DNA of 64,000 nucleotides from Candidatus Butyricicoccus avistercoris. Lineage in GTDB: Bacteria; Bacillota; Clostridia; Oscillospirales; Butyricicoccaceae. This document shows, piece after piece, positions 1 through 8,596 of the stretch (the stretch's first letter is position 1; each line of letters begins with the position of its first letter). The stretch spans positions 1 through 64,000 of the forward strand of contig DXIE01000028.1 in the NCBI GenBank assembly GCA_019113005.1. The letters are read 5' to 3'. Both the position numbers and the translations under genes were made by a program. The notes under the pieces were generated by a model. It did not search any database. It was not told where the DNA came from and worked only from the letters and a program-made list of their open reading frames with translations.

Positions 1-108
1 GTTTATAGCTTCTGTAAGTGTCTGCTGAATAGTAGCTCCATTTTTTTGAGTTTGCCAGCCATGATAATTAGTTCCGTCATAGGATAAGATTAAAGCAATA
101 TTTTTCAA
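1..108 (-). CDS. truA: tRNA pseudouridine synthase TruA, N-terminal part (runs off the left edge)
   Basis: TruA converts uridines 38-40 of the tRNA anticodon arm to pseudouridine. Only the first 36 codons are present. They contain the family's N-terminal motif [11 protein letters not shown] followed by an ATIQQTL segment, which is diagnostic. The start is a TTG at 108, preceded by a GGAGGG Shine-Dalgarno sequence at 115-120 with 6-nt spacing; no ATG lies nearby. The gene follows ecfT by 12 nt on the same strand, the usual ecfA1-ecfA2-ecfT-truA order of Firmicutes. The catalytic Asp lies in the missing part. Confidence 0.9.
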   Translation of the reverse strand, partial: MKNIALILSYDGTNYHGWQTQKNGATIQQTLTEAIN

Positions 109-120
109 ATTTTGCCCTCC

Positions 121-924
121 TTATAAACCAAAACGACCTAAAATAATAGTACAAGCAAACACTATTACTGAAACACTAATGGAAATATAATCTACACTGC
201 AAATTTTAAGCTGTTTCATACGAGTTCTGCCCACATCTCCACGATATAACCTACATTCCATAGCAGTTGCAAGTTCTTCTGCTCGGCGAATAGATGAGAT
301 AAATAATGGAACTAAAATAGGCACCATAGCTTTTGCACGTTTTAATATGCTACCTGTTTCAAAATCTGCACCTCTTGCCTTTTGAGCTGAAATAATTTTT
401 TCGGTTTCCTCAATAAGAGTAGGAATAAAACGAAGTGCAATAGACATAACCATTGCAAGCTCATGAACAGGCACATGTATTTTTTTCAGTGGTGACATAA
501 GTCTTTCAAGACCCTCTGTAAGGTCAATAGGCGAAGTGGTGTAAGTGAGCATTGATGTGCCAATAATCAGCAGCATAATGCGTACTACCATTTCAATGGC
601 GGCATAAATACCCTGTTTTGTTATATGCAGAAATCCCCATTGCCAAATAACATCACCCGCTGTATAAAATATATTTAAAATAGCTGTGATAACTACAATC
701 GTAACAATAGGTTTAAGACCACGCACAACCATTTTAAAATGCACTTTGGAAACAGCAATAATAAGCAAAAGATAAACAGCCATTAAAGCATAAGAAAATA
801 CACCTGATGCAAGCAGTAATGACACAATCATTGCAATAACAATAACTATTTTAACTCTTGGGTCGGTTCTGTGAACTATGCTATTGCCTGGGAAAAATTG
901 ACCTAAAGTTATATCTTTTAGCAT
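121..924 (-). CDS. ecfT: ECF transporter transmembrane protein EcfT
   Basis: EcfT is the membrane scaffold of group II energy-coupling-factor importers. It couples ATP hydrolysis by EcfA1/EcfA2 to exchangeable vitamin-binding S-components encoded elsewhere. The 267-residue protein has hydrophobic helices around residues 24-60, 70-90, 108-130 and 245-265. The cytoplasmic coupling helices carry the expected Arg motifs: QKARG near residue 183 and CRLYRG near residue 226, which contact the two ATPases. Length is normal for the family. The start overlaps the end of ecfA2 by 7 nt, so translation is probably coupled. No S-component is present in the window. Confidence 0.95.
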   Translation of the reverse strand: MLKDITLGQFFPGNSIVHRTDPRVKIVIVIAMIVSLLLASGVFSYALMAVYLLLIIAVSKVHFKMVVRGLKPIVTIVVITAILNIFYTAGDVIWQWGFLHITKQGIYAAIEMVVRIMLLIIGTSMLTYTTSPIDLTEGLERLMSPLKKIHVPVHELAMVMSIALRFIPTLIEETEKIISAQKARGADFETGSILKRAKAMVPILVPLFISSIRRAEELATAMECRLYRGDVGRTRMKQLKICSVDYISISVSVIVFACTIILGRFGL

Positions 925-1784
925 AGTTTCCCCTCCTTATATGCATTTAAGGCTTTTATAGCATCTTTAACTGTAAAAACTGAGGTATCAACATCAAAAC
1001 CTCTGTTTTTAAGCTCTAACATTACCTTTGTTATCTCTGGAATATCAAGTCCTGCTTTAATAATTTCATCTGTATGAGAGAAAACTTCTTTAGGTGTACC
1101 TATAAGCATTATTTTCGCATGGTTCATAACAAGCATACGGTCACTCATTTTTGCAGCATCTTCCATTGAGTGAGTGACAAATAATATTGTAGCACCACTT
1201 TGCTTATGATATTGCAAAATTTGCTCGAAAAGCTCATCACGACCAGCAGGGTCTAAGCCAGCAGTAGGCTCATCAAGCACCAAAACATCAGGACGCATAG
1301 CAATTATACCTGCTATTGCAACTCTGCGTTTTTGACCACCCGAAAGAGCAAAAGGAGAAATATCTCTCATACTGTCGTCAAGTCCTACAAAAGCCATAGC
1401 CTCACGAACTCTGTCATTTATTTCGCTTTCAGAAAGCCCCATATTACTAGGGCCAAAAGCTATATCTTTTGCAATAGTTTCTTCAAAAAGCTGATATTCT
1501 GGATATTGAAAAACAAGTCCTACACGAAAACGAGTATTTTTATCACATTTGCCCTTTTCATTCCAAATCGACTTACCGTCTAATAAAACCTCTCCAGATG
1601 TAGGTTTTAAAAGACCGTTTAAATGCTGAATAAGAGTGGATTTACCCGAACCAGTATGACCAATTATACCGAGAATTTCGCCTTTCTTAACTTGTAAATT
1701 AACATGGTCAAGAGCCATGCGTTCAAATGGGGTACCTGCTGAATAAACTTGAGTCAAGTCCCTTACTTCTAAAATATAAGACAC
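918..1784 (-). CDS. ecfA2: ECF transporter ATP-binding protein EcfA2
   Basis: This is one of the two ATPases of the shared ECF vitamin-uptake module. Walker A is GHTGSGKST (residues 42-50), the Q-loop lies in LVFQYPEYQLF (90-100), the signature is LSGGQ (147-151) and Walker B is VLVLDEPT (167-174), followed by the D-loop and a switch His in FVTHSME. The N-terminal GTPFE element (residues 17-21) is characteristic of EcfA2 rather than EcfA1. The gene lies 15 nt downstream of ecfA1 and overlaps ecfT, so the three form one transcription unit. Confidence 0.95.
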   Translation of the reverse strand: MSYILEVRDLTQVYSAGTPFERMALDHVNLQVKKGEILGIIGHTGSGKSTLIQHLNGLLKPTSGEVLLDGKSIWNEKGKCDKNTRFRVGLVFQYPEYQLFEETIAKDIAFGPSNMGLSESEINDRVREAMAFVGLDDSMRDISPFALSGGQKRRVAIAGIIAMRPDVLVLDEPTAGLDPAGRDELFEQILQYHKQSGATILFVTHSMEDAAKMSDRMLVMNHAKIMLIGTPKEVFSHTDEIIKAGLDIPEITKVMLELKNRGFDVDTSVFTVKDAIKALNAYKEGKLC

Positions 1785-1799
1785 GTTCTTAATCCTCTT

Positions 1800-2639
1800 T
1801 TATTTTAAATAACTCTGTAAAATATCTGCACATTCACAGATATTCATAGCATCAATTGGTAAATTTTCATTTGAGCTGTTGTTTAGCTCATATAAAACCT
1901 CAATAGTTTGTGGCACTGTAAGACTGGCGTCTTTGAGCTTATCGACATTTGTAAATATTTGTTTTGGTGTGCCGTCCATAATAACTTTACCTTTATGCAT
2001 AACAACCACTCGGTCAGCCATAATAGCCTCGTCCATATGGTGAGTTATAAGTATTACCGTTATACCAAAATGCTTATTTAGCTCACATATAACCTTCATA
2101 ACCTCTTTACGTCCCGAAGGGTCAAGCATTGCGGTAGGTTCATCAAATACAATACATCTAGGCATCATTGCAATAACACCAGCGATTGCAACCCTTTGTT
2201 TTTGACCGCCAGACAGCTTATGAGGTGCATGACCTCTATATTCATACATACCAACAGCTTTTAAAGCATCGTCAACACGTCTGCGGATTTCCTCAGGTGG
2301 CACACCCATATTTTCAAGTGCAAAAGCCACATCTTCCTCAACAACGGTTGCAACTATCTGATTGTCTGGGTTTTGGAAAACCATAGCACAAGTGCATCTG
2401 ATATCATAGATTTTGCTCTCATCTGATGTATCCATCATATCAACATAAACCTTGCCACCGCTTGGCAAACGTATGGCATTAAAATGCCCTGCAAGAGTTG
2501 ATTTACCCGAACCGTTATGCCCTAAAACAGCGACAAATTCACCACGTTTAATAGATAAGTCAACACCATTTAATGCATATTTTTGATTTCCGTTTTCATC
2601 TTGATATGTATATGTTAAATTTTCGGTTTTAATAATCAT
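1800..2639 (-). CDS. ecfA1: ECF transporter ATP-binding protein EcfA1
   Basis: This is the second ATPase of the ECF module, forming a heterodimer with EcfA2. Walker A is GHNGSGKST (40-48), the Q-loop segment is [10 protein letters not shown], the signature is LSGGQKQR and Walker B is [12 protein letters not shown], with the switch His in LITHHMDEA. The 279-residue length is normal. It is the first of the three ecf genes in transcription order and starts 3 nt after the upstream methyltransferase stop codon, so all of them probably share a transcript. In many Firmicutes the gene upstream is a ribosomal protein gene; here it is an RNA methyltransferase. Confidence 0.95.
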   Translation of the reverse strand: MIIKTENLTYTYQDENGNQKYALNGVDLSIKRGEFVAVLGHNGSGKSTLAGHFNAIRLPSGGKVYVDMMDTSDESKIYDIRCTCAMVFQNPDNQIVATVVEEDVAFALENMGVPPEEIRRRVDDALKAVGMYEYRGHAPHKLSGGQKQRVAIAGVIAMMPRCIVFDEPTAMLDPSGRKEVMKVICELNKHFGITVILITHHMDEAIMADRVVVMHKGKVIMDGTPKQIFTNVDKLKDASLTVPQTIEVLYELNNSSNENLPIDAMNICECADILQSYLK

Positions 2640-2642
2640 AAT

Positions 2643-3506
2643 TTACTCACCTATAAATCTTGCAGAAGAACCGCAAGGAAGTACAAGTCCTGTTGAATCT
2701 ACTGGCAGACCTAACTCCTCTGCTTCAATAGTACCCTTATGCTTTTTACCTGCTGTAATGCCTAGAAGATAAGACATAACAGAAGGAGCAAGACCAGTTG
2801 AATAGCTAGAGATAATAACAAACAGTGTTTTATCACTTAAAAGCTGCATGGTAAGCTCAACAAAGTCTGCAACATCTTCTTCGATTTTCCAAGTTTCACC
2901 CGAAGGGCCTCTGCCATAGGAAGGAGGGTCCATAATAATTGCATCATATTTCCTGCCACGACGGATTTCACGCTGAACAAACTTTTTACAATCATCTACA
3001 ATCCAGCGAATAGGCTTGTCCGCAAGACCAGAAGATGCTGCATTTTCTCTTGCCCATTGTGTCATGCCCTTAGATGCATCAACATGACATACACTAGCAC
3101 CTGCTGCGGCTGCTGCAAGAGTAGCACCACCTGTATATGCAAATAAGTTAAGCACATTTATAGGTCTGCCTGCATTTCTTATTTTTTCCATAATAAAATT
3201 CCAGTTAGCAGCCTGTTCTGGGAAAAGGCCTGTGTGCTTAAAGGACATTGGCTTTAAATTAAAAGTTAGTTCTTTATAAGAAACAGTCCACTGAGCAGGC
3301 AATTTTTTAATTTCCCATTGACCACCGCCAGACTTTGAACGGTGATAAATAGCATTAGCCTTATCCCAAGCCTTAACGCCCTGTGTTCTATTCCAAATTG
3401 CTTGAGGGTCTGGGCGAACCAGTGTGTAATCTGTCCATTTTTCGACCTTTTCACCGCCGCCACAATCTAAAATTCTATAATCTGACCAATCATTTGCAAT
3501 CCACAT
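2643..3506 (-). CDS. RlmI-like class I SAM-dependent RNA methyltransferase
   Basis: This 287-residue protein belongs to the COG1092 group (RlmI/RlmK-like 23S rRNA methyltransferases). The SAM-binding motif I is seen as LNLFAYTGGATLAAA (119-133), with a motif II acidic residue in VDASKG (142-147), and the catalytic-loop motif MDPPSYGRGP (192-201). It lacks the N-terminal PUA domain of E. coli RlmI and begins instead with about 80 residues of a short beta-rich extension, a common form in Clostridia. The target base cannot be read from the sequence. It is the promoter-proximal gene of the ecfA1-ecfA2-ecfT-truA unit. Confidence 0.8.
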   Translation of the reverse strand: MWIANDWSDYRILDCGGGEKVEKWTDYTLVRPDPQAIWNRTQGVKAWDKANAIYHRSKSGGGQWEIKKLPAQWTVSYKELTFNLKPMSFKHTGLFPEQAANWNFIMEKIRNAGRPINVLNLFAYTGGATLAAAAAGASVCHVDASKGMTQWARENAASSGLADKPIRWIVDDCKKFVQREIRRGRKYDAIIMDPPSYGRGPSGETWKIEEDVADFVELTMQLLSDKTLFVIISSYSTGLAPSVMSYLLGITAGKKHKGTIEAEELGLPVDSTGLVLPCGSSARFIGE

Positions 3507-3550
3507 CTATTTATAATCCTCGCTTTATGTTATTTTAATCATACTCTATT

Positions 3551-3579
3551 ATTTTAACATTTGTTGTTACTATATGCAA
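3551..3579 (-). promoter_or_regulatory. Sigma-A type promoter for the methyltransferase-ecf-truA unit
   Basis: On the minus strand a -35 box TTGCAT (3579-3574) and a -10 box TAAAAT (3556-3551) are separated by 17 nt, about 45 nt before the methyltransferase ATG at 3506. Confidence 0.55.
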
Positions 3580-3653
3580 TCAAAAAGCTAGAGTGTAAAA
3601 TTTAATATTGTATAAATTTCACATTATAATGACATAATTTATTTGTAAAAAGC

Positions 3654-3694
3654 CGAAAAAAACGACACAGAACATATTAAAAGTCTGTGTCGTT
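3654..3694 (-). terminator. Intrinsic terminator after the hemerythrin gene
   Basis: A perfect 11-bp stem (AACGACACAGA at 3661-3671 paired with 3684-3694) with a 12-nt loop is followed on the minus strand by a run of seven T. It closes the ABC ATPase-chemoreceptor-hemerythrin unit. Confidence 0.85.
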
Positions 3695-3708
3695 ATAAAG
3701 GTTTTTAG

Positions 3709-4131
3709 TTAAGATTTTTCACGGATATATGCAGCTAAACGCTTATCCTCGTGACGAATATGGTTAATCAGTGTACTTGCAAGACCGTTAAGCTCACCAA
3801 GAGTTTGAACTGTTGCACCTTCTGTTTTCATTCTAGACACAAAATCTGCAACATCTTTTTTGTATTTAATATGGAATTTAAGGTGTTTTTCCATATTTGG
3901 ATATTTGTATTTCTTTTGCAGTCTTTCTTCGTCTGAGAAGTGCTTGCTAACATATCCTGCTAAAAACTCAGCGGTTTGAGCGATTTTATCTCGTCCATGT
4001 CCACTAGAACAAGCATCAAGCAGTTCATTTACCGCATCAAAAATCTGTACATGCTCGGAGTCAATAAGTTCGTTACCAGTTTCTATATCTGGTGTCATAT
4101 AGTAACGATTAGTATTTACCGAGGTCGTCAT
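3709..4131 (-). CDS. Bacteriohemerythrin (non-haem di-iron oxygen-binding protein)
   Basis: Hemerythrins bind O2 at a di-iron centre held in a four-helix bundle. The iron ligands are visible: His in [10 protein letters not shown], the HFSDEE pair, HLKFHIKYK, and HIRHED near the C-terminus. The start is uncertain. The frame stays open into the 3' end of the chemoreceptor gene, with possible ATGs at 4167 (GGAGG 11 nt upstream), 4131 and 4098. I give 4131, where the reading frame overlaps the chemoreceptor stop codon by 23 nt; 4098 would give the shortest protein that still holds the whole fold. The overlap suggests translational coupling with the chemoreceptor and a shared role in oxygen sensing. 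Confidence 0.85.
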   Translation of the reverse strand: MTTSVNTNRYYMTPDIETGNELIDSEHVQIFDAVNELLDACSSGHGRDKIAQTAEFLAGYVSKHFSDEERLQKKYKYPNMEKHLKFHIKYKKDVADFVSRMKTEGATVQTLGELNGLASTLINHIRHEDKRLAAYIREKS

Positions 4132-5920
4132 ATTGGTAGTCGGACTGACGAAAGGTGTCGCCCACATGTGGGCTAGTACCTCCTGCATTAAAGCTGCCGC
4201 CTACTTGTTTTGCTTCAAATCCACCGAAAGAATTTGAATCGTCCTCAACTTCAAATGATGAGAAGATTTGACGCATTACATTTGCCTGAGAGGATAGCTC
4301 CTCACTTGCAGCTGCTGATTCTTCACTTGTTGCAGAGTTAGTCTGTACAACAGTTGCAATCTGGTCAATACCTTGAGTTACTTGGTCAATAGCCTCAGAT
4401 GCACGTTCTGTTGCATCAGCAATCTGAGTAATCTTATTCACAGCCTGTGTGGTGAGTTCTGTGCTAACAGTTATAGTATCAGCAGCGGCATGTGCTATGC
4501 TAGAGCCATGTTCAACTGCACGGATAGAATCTTCAATAAGTGTTGTGGTATTTTTAGCAGCTTCAGCAGATTTGCTAGCAAGGTTACGAACCTCATCAGC
4601 AACAACAGCAAAGCCCTTACCAGCAGAACCTGCACGGGCAGCTTCTACGGCTGCATTTAGAGCAAGTATATTTGTCTGGAATGCAATATCTTCAATGGTC
4701 TTAATAATTTTACTAATTTCCTTGGATTTGTCAGTGATATCGTCCATAGCAGCAATCATCTGAGTCATTTGTTCCTGACTTGCACGGTTTTGCTCACCAG
4801 CTTGGTCTGCATTTTCACGAGCAATTCTTGTAGCCTCAGCATTCTGTCGAGCACCTTCAGAAATGTCATTTATGCTTGCAGACAGCTGTTCAACAGCACT
4901 AGCCTGCTCAGTTGCACCTTGTGCAAGAGCCTGAGAACCATTTGCAACCTGTTCTGCACCCGCAGAAACCTGCTCAACAGAACGCTTAACACCAGCAATC
5001 ATAGAGTTCATCTTTTGTTGTAAATTGCTTAATGATTCAGATATAGCAACAAATGTACCTGGTAAATTAGTATCAACAGTTATGTTAAACTTGCCATCTG
5101 CCATAGCTGATGTGATATGGGAAATATCTGAGCAAGCCTTACGAAGAACATTTTGGCTTTTACGCAGTGCCTCTGCCATTTCACCAATTTCATCTTCTGC
5201 CTCATAGTAAACAGGGGTATCAAGCACACCTTCACTCATGCCTATAATAGCCTTATGGATTTCAGTTGTTGGCTCTACAATAGATCTAACCATATATTTT
5301 GCAAATACAAATACAATAGCAAGTGCTACAACTATTATTATAATAGATACTACAAGCACAGTTGTGTAGAGAGTCTGTAACTCTTTTTGTTTATCAGCTA
5401 CAAGATTGTCAATTTCCTGCTCTACATCTTCTGCAACTATACGAAGATTTGCAAGAGCTGGTTGACATTTTTCTTTTAATTCCTTTTCAGCTTGAGCAAA
5501 ATTTCCTGAACTTGCAAGAGTTGCTATGCTGCTAGCCTCTGCTTTCCACTCTCTAACAGCATTTGCATATGTTTTTTCTTTGCCGTCGCTTAAAAGTTCA
5601 CTATAATTTTTTTCTACGTATGACAAATATGACTCCATATTTGTCATTACAGTTTTTAAAGATGACTGATTTTCAGTTTTATCAGCACCTGTTGTGTCAA
5701 GCACAATATCACGAACAATTCGTGATGCTGCATTATTTTCGACTATACACTTAAGCAACGTGCTTTCAAGCTGCATATGCTTGTTAATGAGGTCTTCATA
5801 CTCACCTCTTAAATTGATCATTTGTGAATTACAAAGTATCAGCATGACTAGTGATATTATAACTGGTACTGCAAAACCCAAAGTCAACTTTTTTCTGATT
5901 TTTAGATTTTTAAGACTCAT
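4109..5920 (-). CDS. Methyl-accepting chemotaxis protein with periplasmic-type four-helix sensor
   Basis: This 603-residue membrane chemoreceptor signals through CheW/CheA, which are encoded at 20.1-22.7 kb. TM1 is at about 13-31 and TM2 at about 184-208. The external domain (32-183) is helical with no obvious ligand motif, as in four-helix-bundle sensors. A HAMP domain follows (209-262) and a HAMP-like repeat may lie at 265-308. The long cytoplasmic coiled coil has the conserved hairpin tip around residues 408-446 ([20 protein letters not shown]). The C-terminus ends DDLGKY, a tail seen in clostridial receptors. It starts 47 nt after the ABC ATPase gene with no terminator between, and its 3' end overlaps the hemerythrin frame. 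Confidence 0.93.
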   Translation of the reverse strand: MSLKNLKIRKKLTLGFAVPVIISLVMLILCNSQMINLRGEYEDLINKHMQLESTLLKCIVENNAASRIVRDIVLDTTGADKTENQSSLKTVMTNMESYLSYVEKNYSELLSDGKEKTYANAVREWKAEASSIATLASSGNFAQAEKELKEKCQPALANLRIVAEDVEQEIDNLVADKQKELQTLYTTVLVVSIIIIVVALAIVFVFAKYMVRSIVEPTTEIHKAIIGMSEGVLDTPVYYEAEDEIGEMAEALRKSQNVLRKACSDISHITSAMADGKFNITVDTNLPGTFVAISESLSNLQQKMNSMIAGVKRSVEQVSAGAEQVANGSQALAQGATEQASAVEQLSASINDISEGARQNAEATRIARENADQAGEQNRASQEQMTQMIAAMDDITDKSKEISKIIKTIEDIAFQTNILALNAAVEAARAGSAGKGFAVVADEVRNLASKSAEAAKNTTTLIEDSIRAVEHGSSIAHAAADTITVSTELTTQAVNKITQIADATERASEAIDQVTQGIDQIATVVQTNSATSEESAAASEELSSQANVMRQIFSSFEVEDDSNSFGGFEAKQVGGSFNAGGTSPHVGDTFRQSDYQYDDLGKY

Positions 5921-5967
5921 TTTCTATCATTTCCTTCCTTTGAATCTATGAAAAAACGAAAAGCATT

Positions 5968-6672
5968 TTATTTAAACTCCCCGTACTTTCCCTTTGGAAC
6001 GTCGGCAACAACACGGCCTTCAACAAGTGTAATAACTCGTTTTCTCATAACGTTTACAAACTGTTTCGCATGAGTTGCCATAATAACAGTTGTTCCACAA
6101 CGATTGATTTCAGCCAAAATATTCATAATATCCCAGCTAGTATCATAATCGAGATTGGCTGTTATCTCATCTACCACAAGAACTGGTGGGTTACAGATAA
6201 CAGCTCTTGCAAGCTCTACAAGTTTTATTTGTCCACCTGAAAGCTCAAACGGATAACGCTCTCCCATAGCTCTCATACCAACTAATGCCAGAGCTTTTGT
6301 TGTGTTTTCCTCAGCTGCTTTGGATTTAACCCCAAGTGCACGCTGAACTATATATAAATTTTCTCTTATTGTCTTTTTTCTTATAAGACTAGCTTCCTGC
6401 CAAACTTGCCCTATCATTCTTCTGTATGCTGACCTTTTCCAATAGCGAAGTTTAGTTACTTCTTGGTCTCCCATCCAAATTCGACCAGAATCTGCACGAA
6501 TTTGATTAGCTATTAATTTAAGTATAGTAGTTTTACCTGCACCACTACTGCCAATTAAAAAAACAAAATCACCTTGTTCAATTGTAATTGAAACATCATC
6601 AACAGCTGCAAAGCGTTTCTTTCTTTCATTTACAAAATATTTAGTTACATTTTGAAGTTCTATTTGAGGCAC
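5968..6672 (-). CDS. Orphan FtsE-like ABC transporter ATP-binding protein
   Basis: This 234-residue protein has the size and motif order of FtsE. Walker A is GSSGAGKTT (41-49), the Q-loop is GQVWQE (88-93), the signature LSGGQ (144-148), Walker B VLVVDE (164-169) and the switch His is in MATHAKQF (H201). The usual DEPT after Walker B reads DEIT. FtsE partners with the membrane protein FtsX to activate cell-wall hydrolases; no ftsX is adjacent. It starts with GTG at 6672 behind GGAGG. Downstream lie a chemoreceptor and a hemerythrin in the same orientation; divergent is a C39-like anchored protein. The partner permease is unknown, so a non-division role is possible. Confidence 0.75.
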   Translation of the reverse strand: MPQIELQNVTKYFVNERKKRFAAVDDVSITIEQGDFVFLIGSSGAGKTTILKLIANQIRADSGRIWMGDQEVTKLRYWKRSAYRRMIGQVWQEASLIRKKTIRENLYIVQRALGVKSKAAEENTTKALALVGMRAMGERYPFELSGGQIKLVELARAVICNPPVLVVDEITANLDYDTSWDIMNILAEINRCGTTVIMATHAKQFVNVMRKRVITLVEGRVVADVPKGKYGEFK

Positions 6673-6759
6673 AATATTTCCTCCATATATAAATATTAGA
6701 CAAAATTCGATTTGTTTGTTATGATAATAAAAAAATACTAAATTTTGAAGGTGAGGCTC

Positions 6760-7644
6760 TTGAAAAGAAATAAATCAAAATTTGAAAAACTAAAGATGAC
6801 AGTTCTTGCTATATTTTTGTTTATTATATGTGTTGGAGGTATAGAACTTGCCATTTGTTATTGGCATGACCCTCATATTTTCACCAAAATTGTAACACCC
6901 GTACAAAATGCAGCAAAAACGACATTATCAAACGGCAAAAAACTGGCAATAGATACCAGTAATTGGCTTTCCAATAAAAAAGATTGGTTTGATGCAAAGC
7001 TAAAGCAGCTTGGTGAGAAACTGACACAGCCACAGAAATCAAAAACAGAGCAAAATGAACAAGAATCAGAAAATTCCTCTGGTGTAATGACAAGAGTTAA
7101 TGGTGTAGAAACCCTAACTGGTGGCACTATACCAGTAACATATTTTGCACAAAACGACCCAGAATGGAAAGACCAGCTTTATGGCAATGACCCTATTGGT
7201 GTATATGGTTGCGGACCTACATCACTTGCTATGGTTGTAAATAGCTTAGGTGTAGAAAGCACAACGCCTGCTTTAATGGCAGCATTTTGTGCCGAACAAG
7301 GCTATTGGGCACCACAAAGTGGTTCATATCATAATATAGTGCAAGGCGTTTCGGCTGCATTTGGAATTAAATGCACTGCACCAGCAGCACTTGATAAAGA
7401 CGAACTAATAACAAGGCTTTCAGGTGGTGAAATAGCCATAGCACTTATGGGACCTGGTCATTTTACTGACACTGGGCATTTTATAGTTCTTCGAGGAGTA
7501 ACAAAAGATAATAAAATACTTGTAGCAGACCCAATCAGCAGAACACGCAGTTTACAAGAATGGGATTCCGAACTTATAATTAGCGAATTAAGTATGAGTC
7601 GCAGTAGCGGAGCTCCGCTATGGTTTTTATCTGTTGACAAGTAA
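6760..7644 (+). CDS. Membrane-anchored C39-like (peptidase_C39_2) protein
   Basis: About 295 residues with an N-terminal signal anchor (about residues 12-32), a charged coiled linker to about residue 115, and a C-terminal papain-like C39_2 domain. The nucleophile motif YGCGPTSLAM holds the Cys near residue 151; a catalytic His candidate is in the GHF segments of the GPGHFTDTGHF stretch, and DPISRTRSL is the downstream Asp region. Such proteins are thought to be extracellular cysteine hydrolases, substrate unknown. I choose the TTG at 6760 because AAGGTGAGG at 6748-6756 aligns with the 16S tail at suitable spacing; TTG at 6745 would put that sequence inside the gene. The gene is divergent from the FtsE-like ATPase, which might suggest a shared envelope role. 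Confidence 0.8.
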   Translation: MKRNKSKFEKLKMTVLAIFLFIICVGGIELAICYWHDPHIFTKIVTPVQNAAKTTLSNGKKLAIDTSNWLSNKKDWFDAKLKQLGEKLTQPQKSKTEQNEQESENSSGVMTRVNGVETLTGGTIPVTYFAQNDPEWKDQLYGNDPIGVYGCGPTSLAMVVNSLGVESTTPALMAAFCAEQGYWAPQSGSYHNIVQGVSAAFGIKCTAPAALDKDELITRLSGGEIAIALMGPGHFTDTGHFIVLRGVTKDNKILVADPISRTRSLQEWDSELIISELSMSRSSGAPLWFLSVDK

Positions 7645-7773
7645 TTATATATCTGTCTTTATGTTACATCACTATTTTACAGCAAAGTTATAAATTGAGC
7701 AATACCCATAAATATTTTTTACAGATAAAAATTTTTATTAAGTGTGTTTATAAATAATACACAATGACAAGTT

Positions 7774-7808
7774 TTTCCCACCACAACAATTATTGCGGTG
7801 GGAAATTT
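7774..7808. terminator. Bidirectional terminator between the C39-like gene and the fliT-like gene
   Basis: TTTCCCACC pairs with GGTGGGAAA and the stem extends inward by CAA/TTG across one mismatch. T-rich tracts flank the stem on both strands, fitting two convergent genes. Confidence 0.75.
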
Positions 7809-7809
7809 T

Positions 7810-8184
7810 TTATCTTTTCTTATTCTTAAGCACGTTAAATATTCGATTATCAAAAGGAACTATACGTTCTAAAAGTCTTCGATTTTGCTCCATTTGTTGT
7901 TTAAATAAAGTTTCTTCTTGGCTTAAAGGCTCAGCATCATTTTCAAGTTCATGCCATCTTTTGATTATATCCTCTGGTAATTCAGATTTAAGTGATAATA
8001 AAACACCATCTGACTCTTTCATATATAATATTGGCTCTTGACGCATGGATAAAAGCATTTGAAATGAAACTTCATCATCACGATTTAAAGCATCTGACAT
8101 CTGCTCTGTAAGGTCCTTTATCTCAGTTAAAAGTGAATATCTTTTTTTTAGCTGAACTATTAATTTTATCCAATCTTGATTCAT
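7810..8184 (-). CDS. FliT-like flagellar chaperone candidate
   Basis: A 124-residue, almost entirely alpha-helical, charged protein with no clear motif of its own. The call rests on position: it follows fliD and fliS directly, its ATG overlaps the fliS stop by 4 nt, and Bacillus has fliT at this place. FliT is a small helical chaperone for FliD export. It could also be a FlgN-like coiled-coil protein. A terminator follows, so it is the last gene of the fliD-fliS unit. Confidence 0.55.
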   Translation of the reverse strand: MNQDWIKLIVQLKKRYSLLTEIKDLTEQMSDALNRDDEVSFQMLLSMRQEPILYMKESDGVLLSLKSELPEDIIKRWHELENDAEPLSQEETLFKQQMEQNRRLLERIVPFDNRIFNVLKNKKR

Positions 8185-8552
8185 ATACTTTGTGCCTCTT
8201 GTGCTTTTCTAAAAGTATCTCTCAAATCTATAAGTTGTGGTTTAATCTGTGCTAAAACCTTTCCATTTCTTCCAAAACGGACACGATTTAACATATATAG
8301 GAAATAATCATATAATCTATGAAGATCTCGACTTATTGGATATTTCATATCTAGTGTTCTATCTAAATAGCGTACAATATCAATACATCTTACAATAGAT
8401 GTTTCAAAAAGCTCAAAATCTTCTTTTTGCAGAGACAGTTCAGAGCGAATTAAGCGCTTAACAAGCTCGTCATATAGAAGCATCAACAGTTCACCCTGAG
8501 TCATTGTATTAATGGATTGTTGTTTATATTGTTGATACCCTTGCATGCTCAT
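8181..8552 (-). CDS. fliS: Flagellar export chaperone FliS
   Basis: FliS binds the C-terminus of flagellin in the cytosol, preventing early polymerisation and guiding it to the export gate; in Bacillus it also interacts with FliW and FlgM. The 123-residue helical protein shows the family's N-terminal QQYKQQSINTMTQGELLMLL pattern and LYDELVKRL segment. It lies between fliD (44 nt upstream) and the fliT-like gene (4-nt overlap). No flagellin gene is present in this window, so the client is encoded elsewhere. Confidence 0.93.
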   Translation of the reverse strand: MSMQGYQQYKQQSINTMTQGELLMLLYDELVKRLIRSELSLQKEDFELFETSIVRCIDIVRYLDRTLDMKYPISRDLHRLYDYFLYMLNRVRFGRNGKVLAQIKPQLIDLRDTFRKAQEAQSI

Positions 8553-8596
8553 AATTTAAAAAATCCTTTCCAAAACGGCAAAAACCGCACTAATAA

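Noticed and set aside
3266..3463. Small open frames inside larger genes (for example in the methyltransferase, chemoreceptor, FliD and ftsZ genes)
   Set aside because: They lie antisense or out of frame in well-supported genes, lack an SD and match no family.
4109..4188. Programmed +1 frameshift making a receptor-hemerythrin fusion
   Set aside because: No slippery sequence was seen, the receptor has a normal C-terminal tail, and overlapping genes are common; kept only as a low-level possibility.
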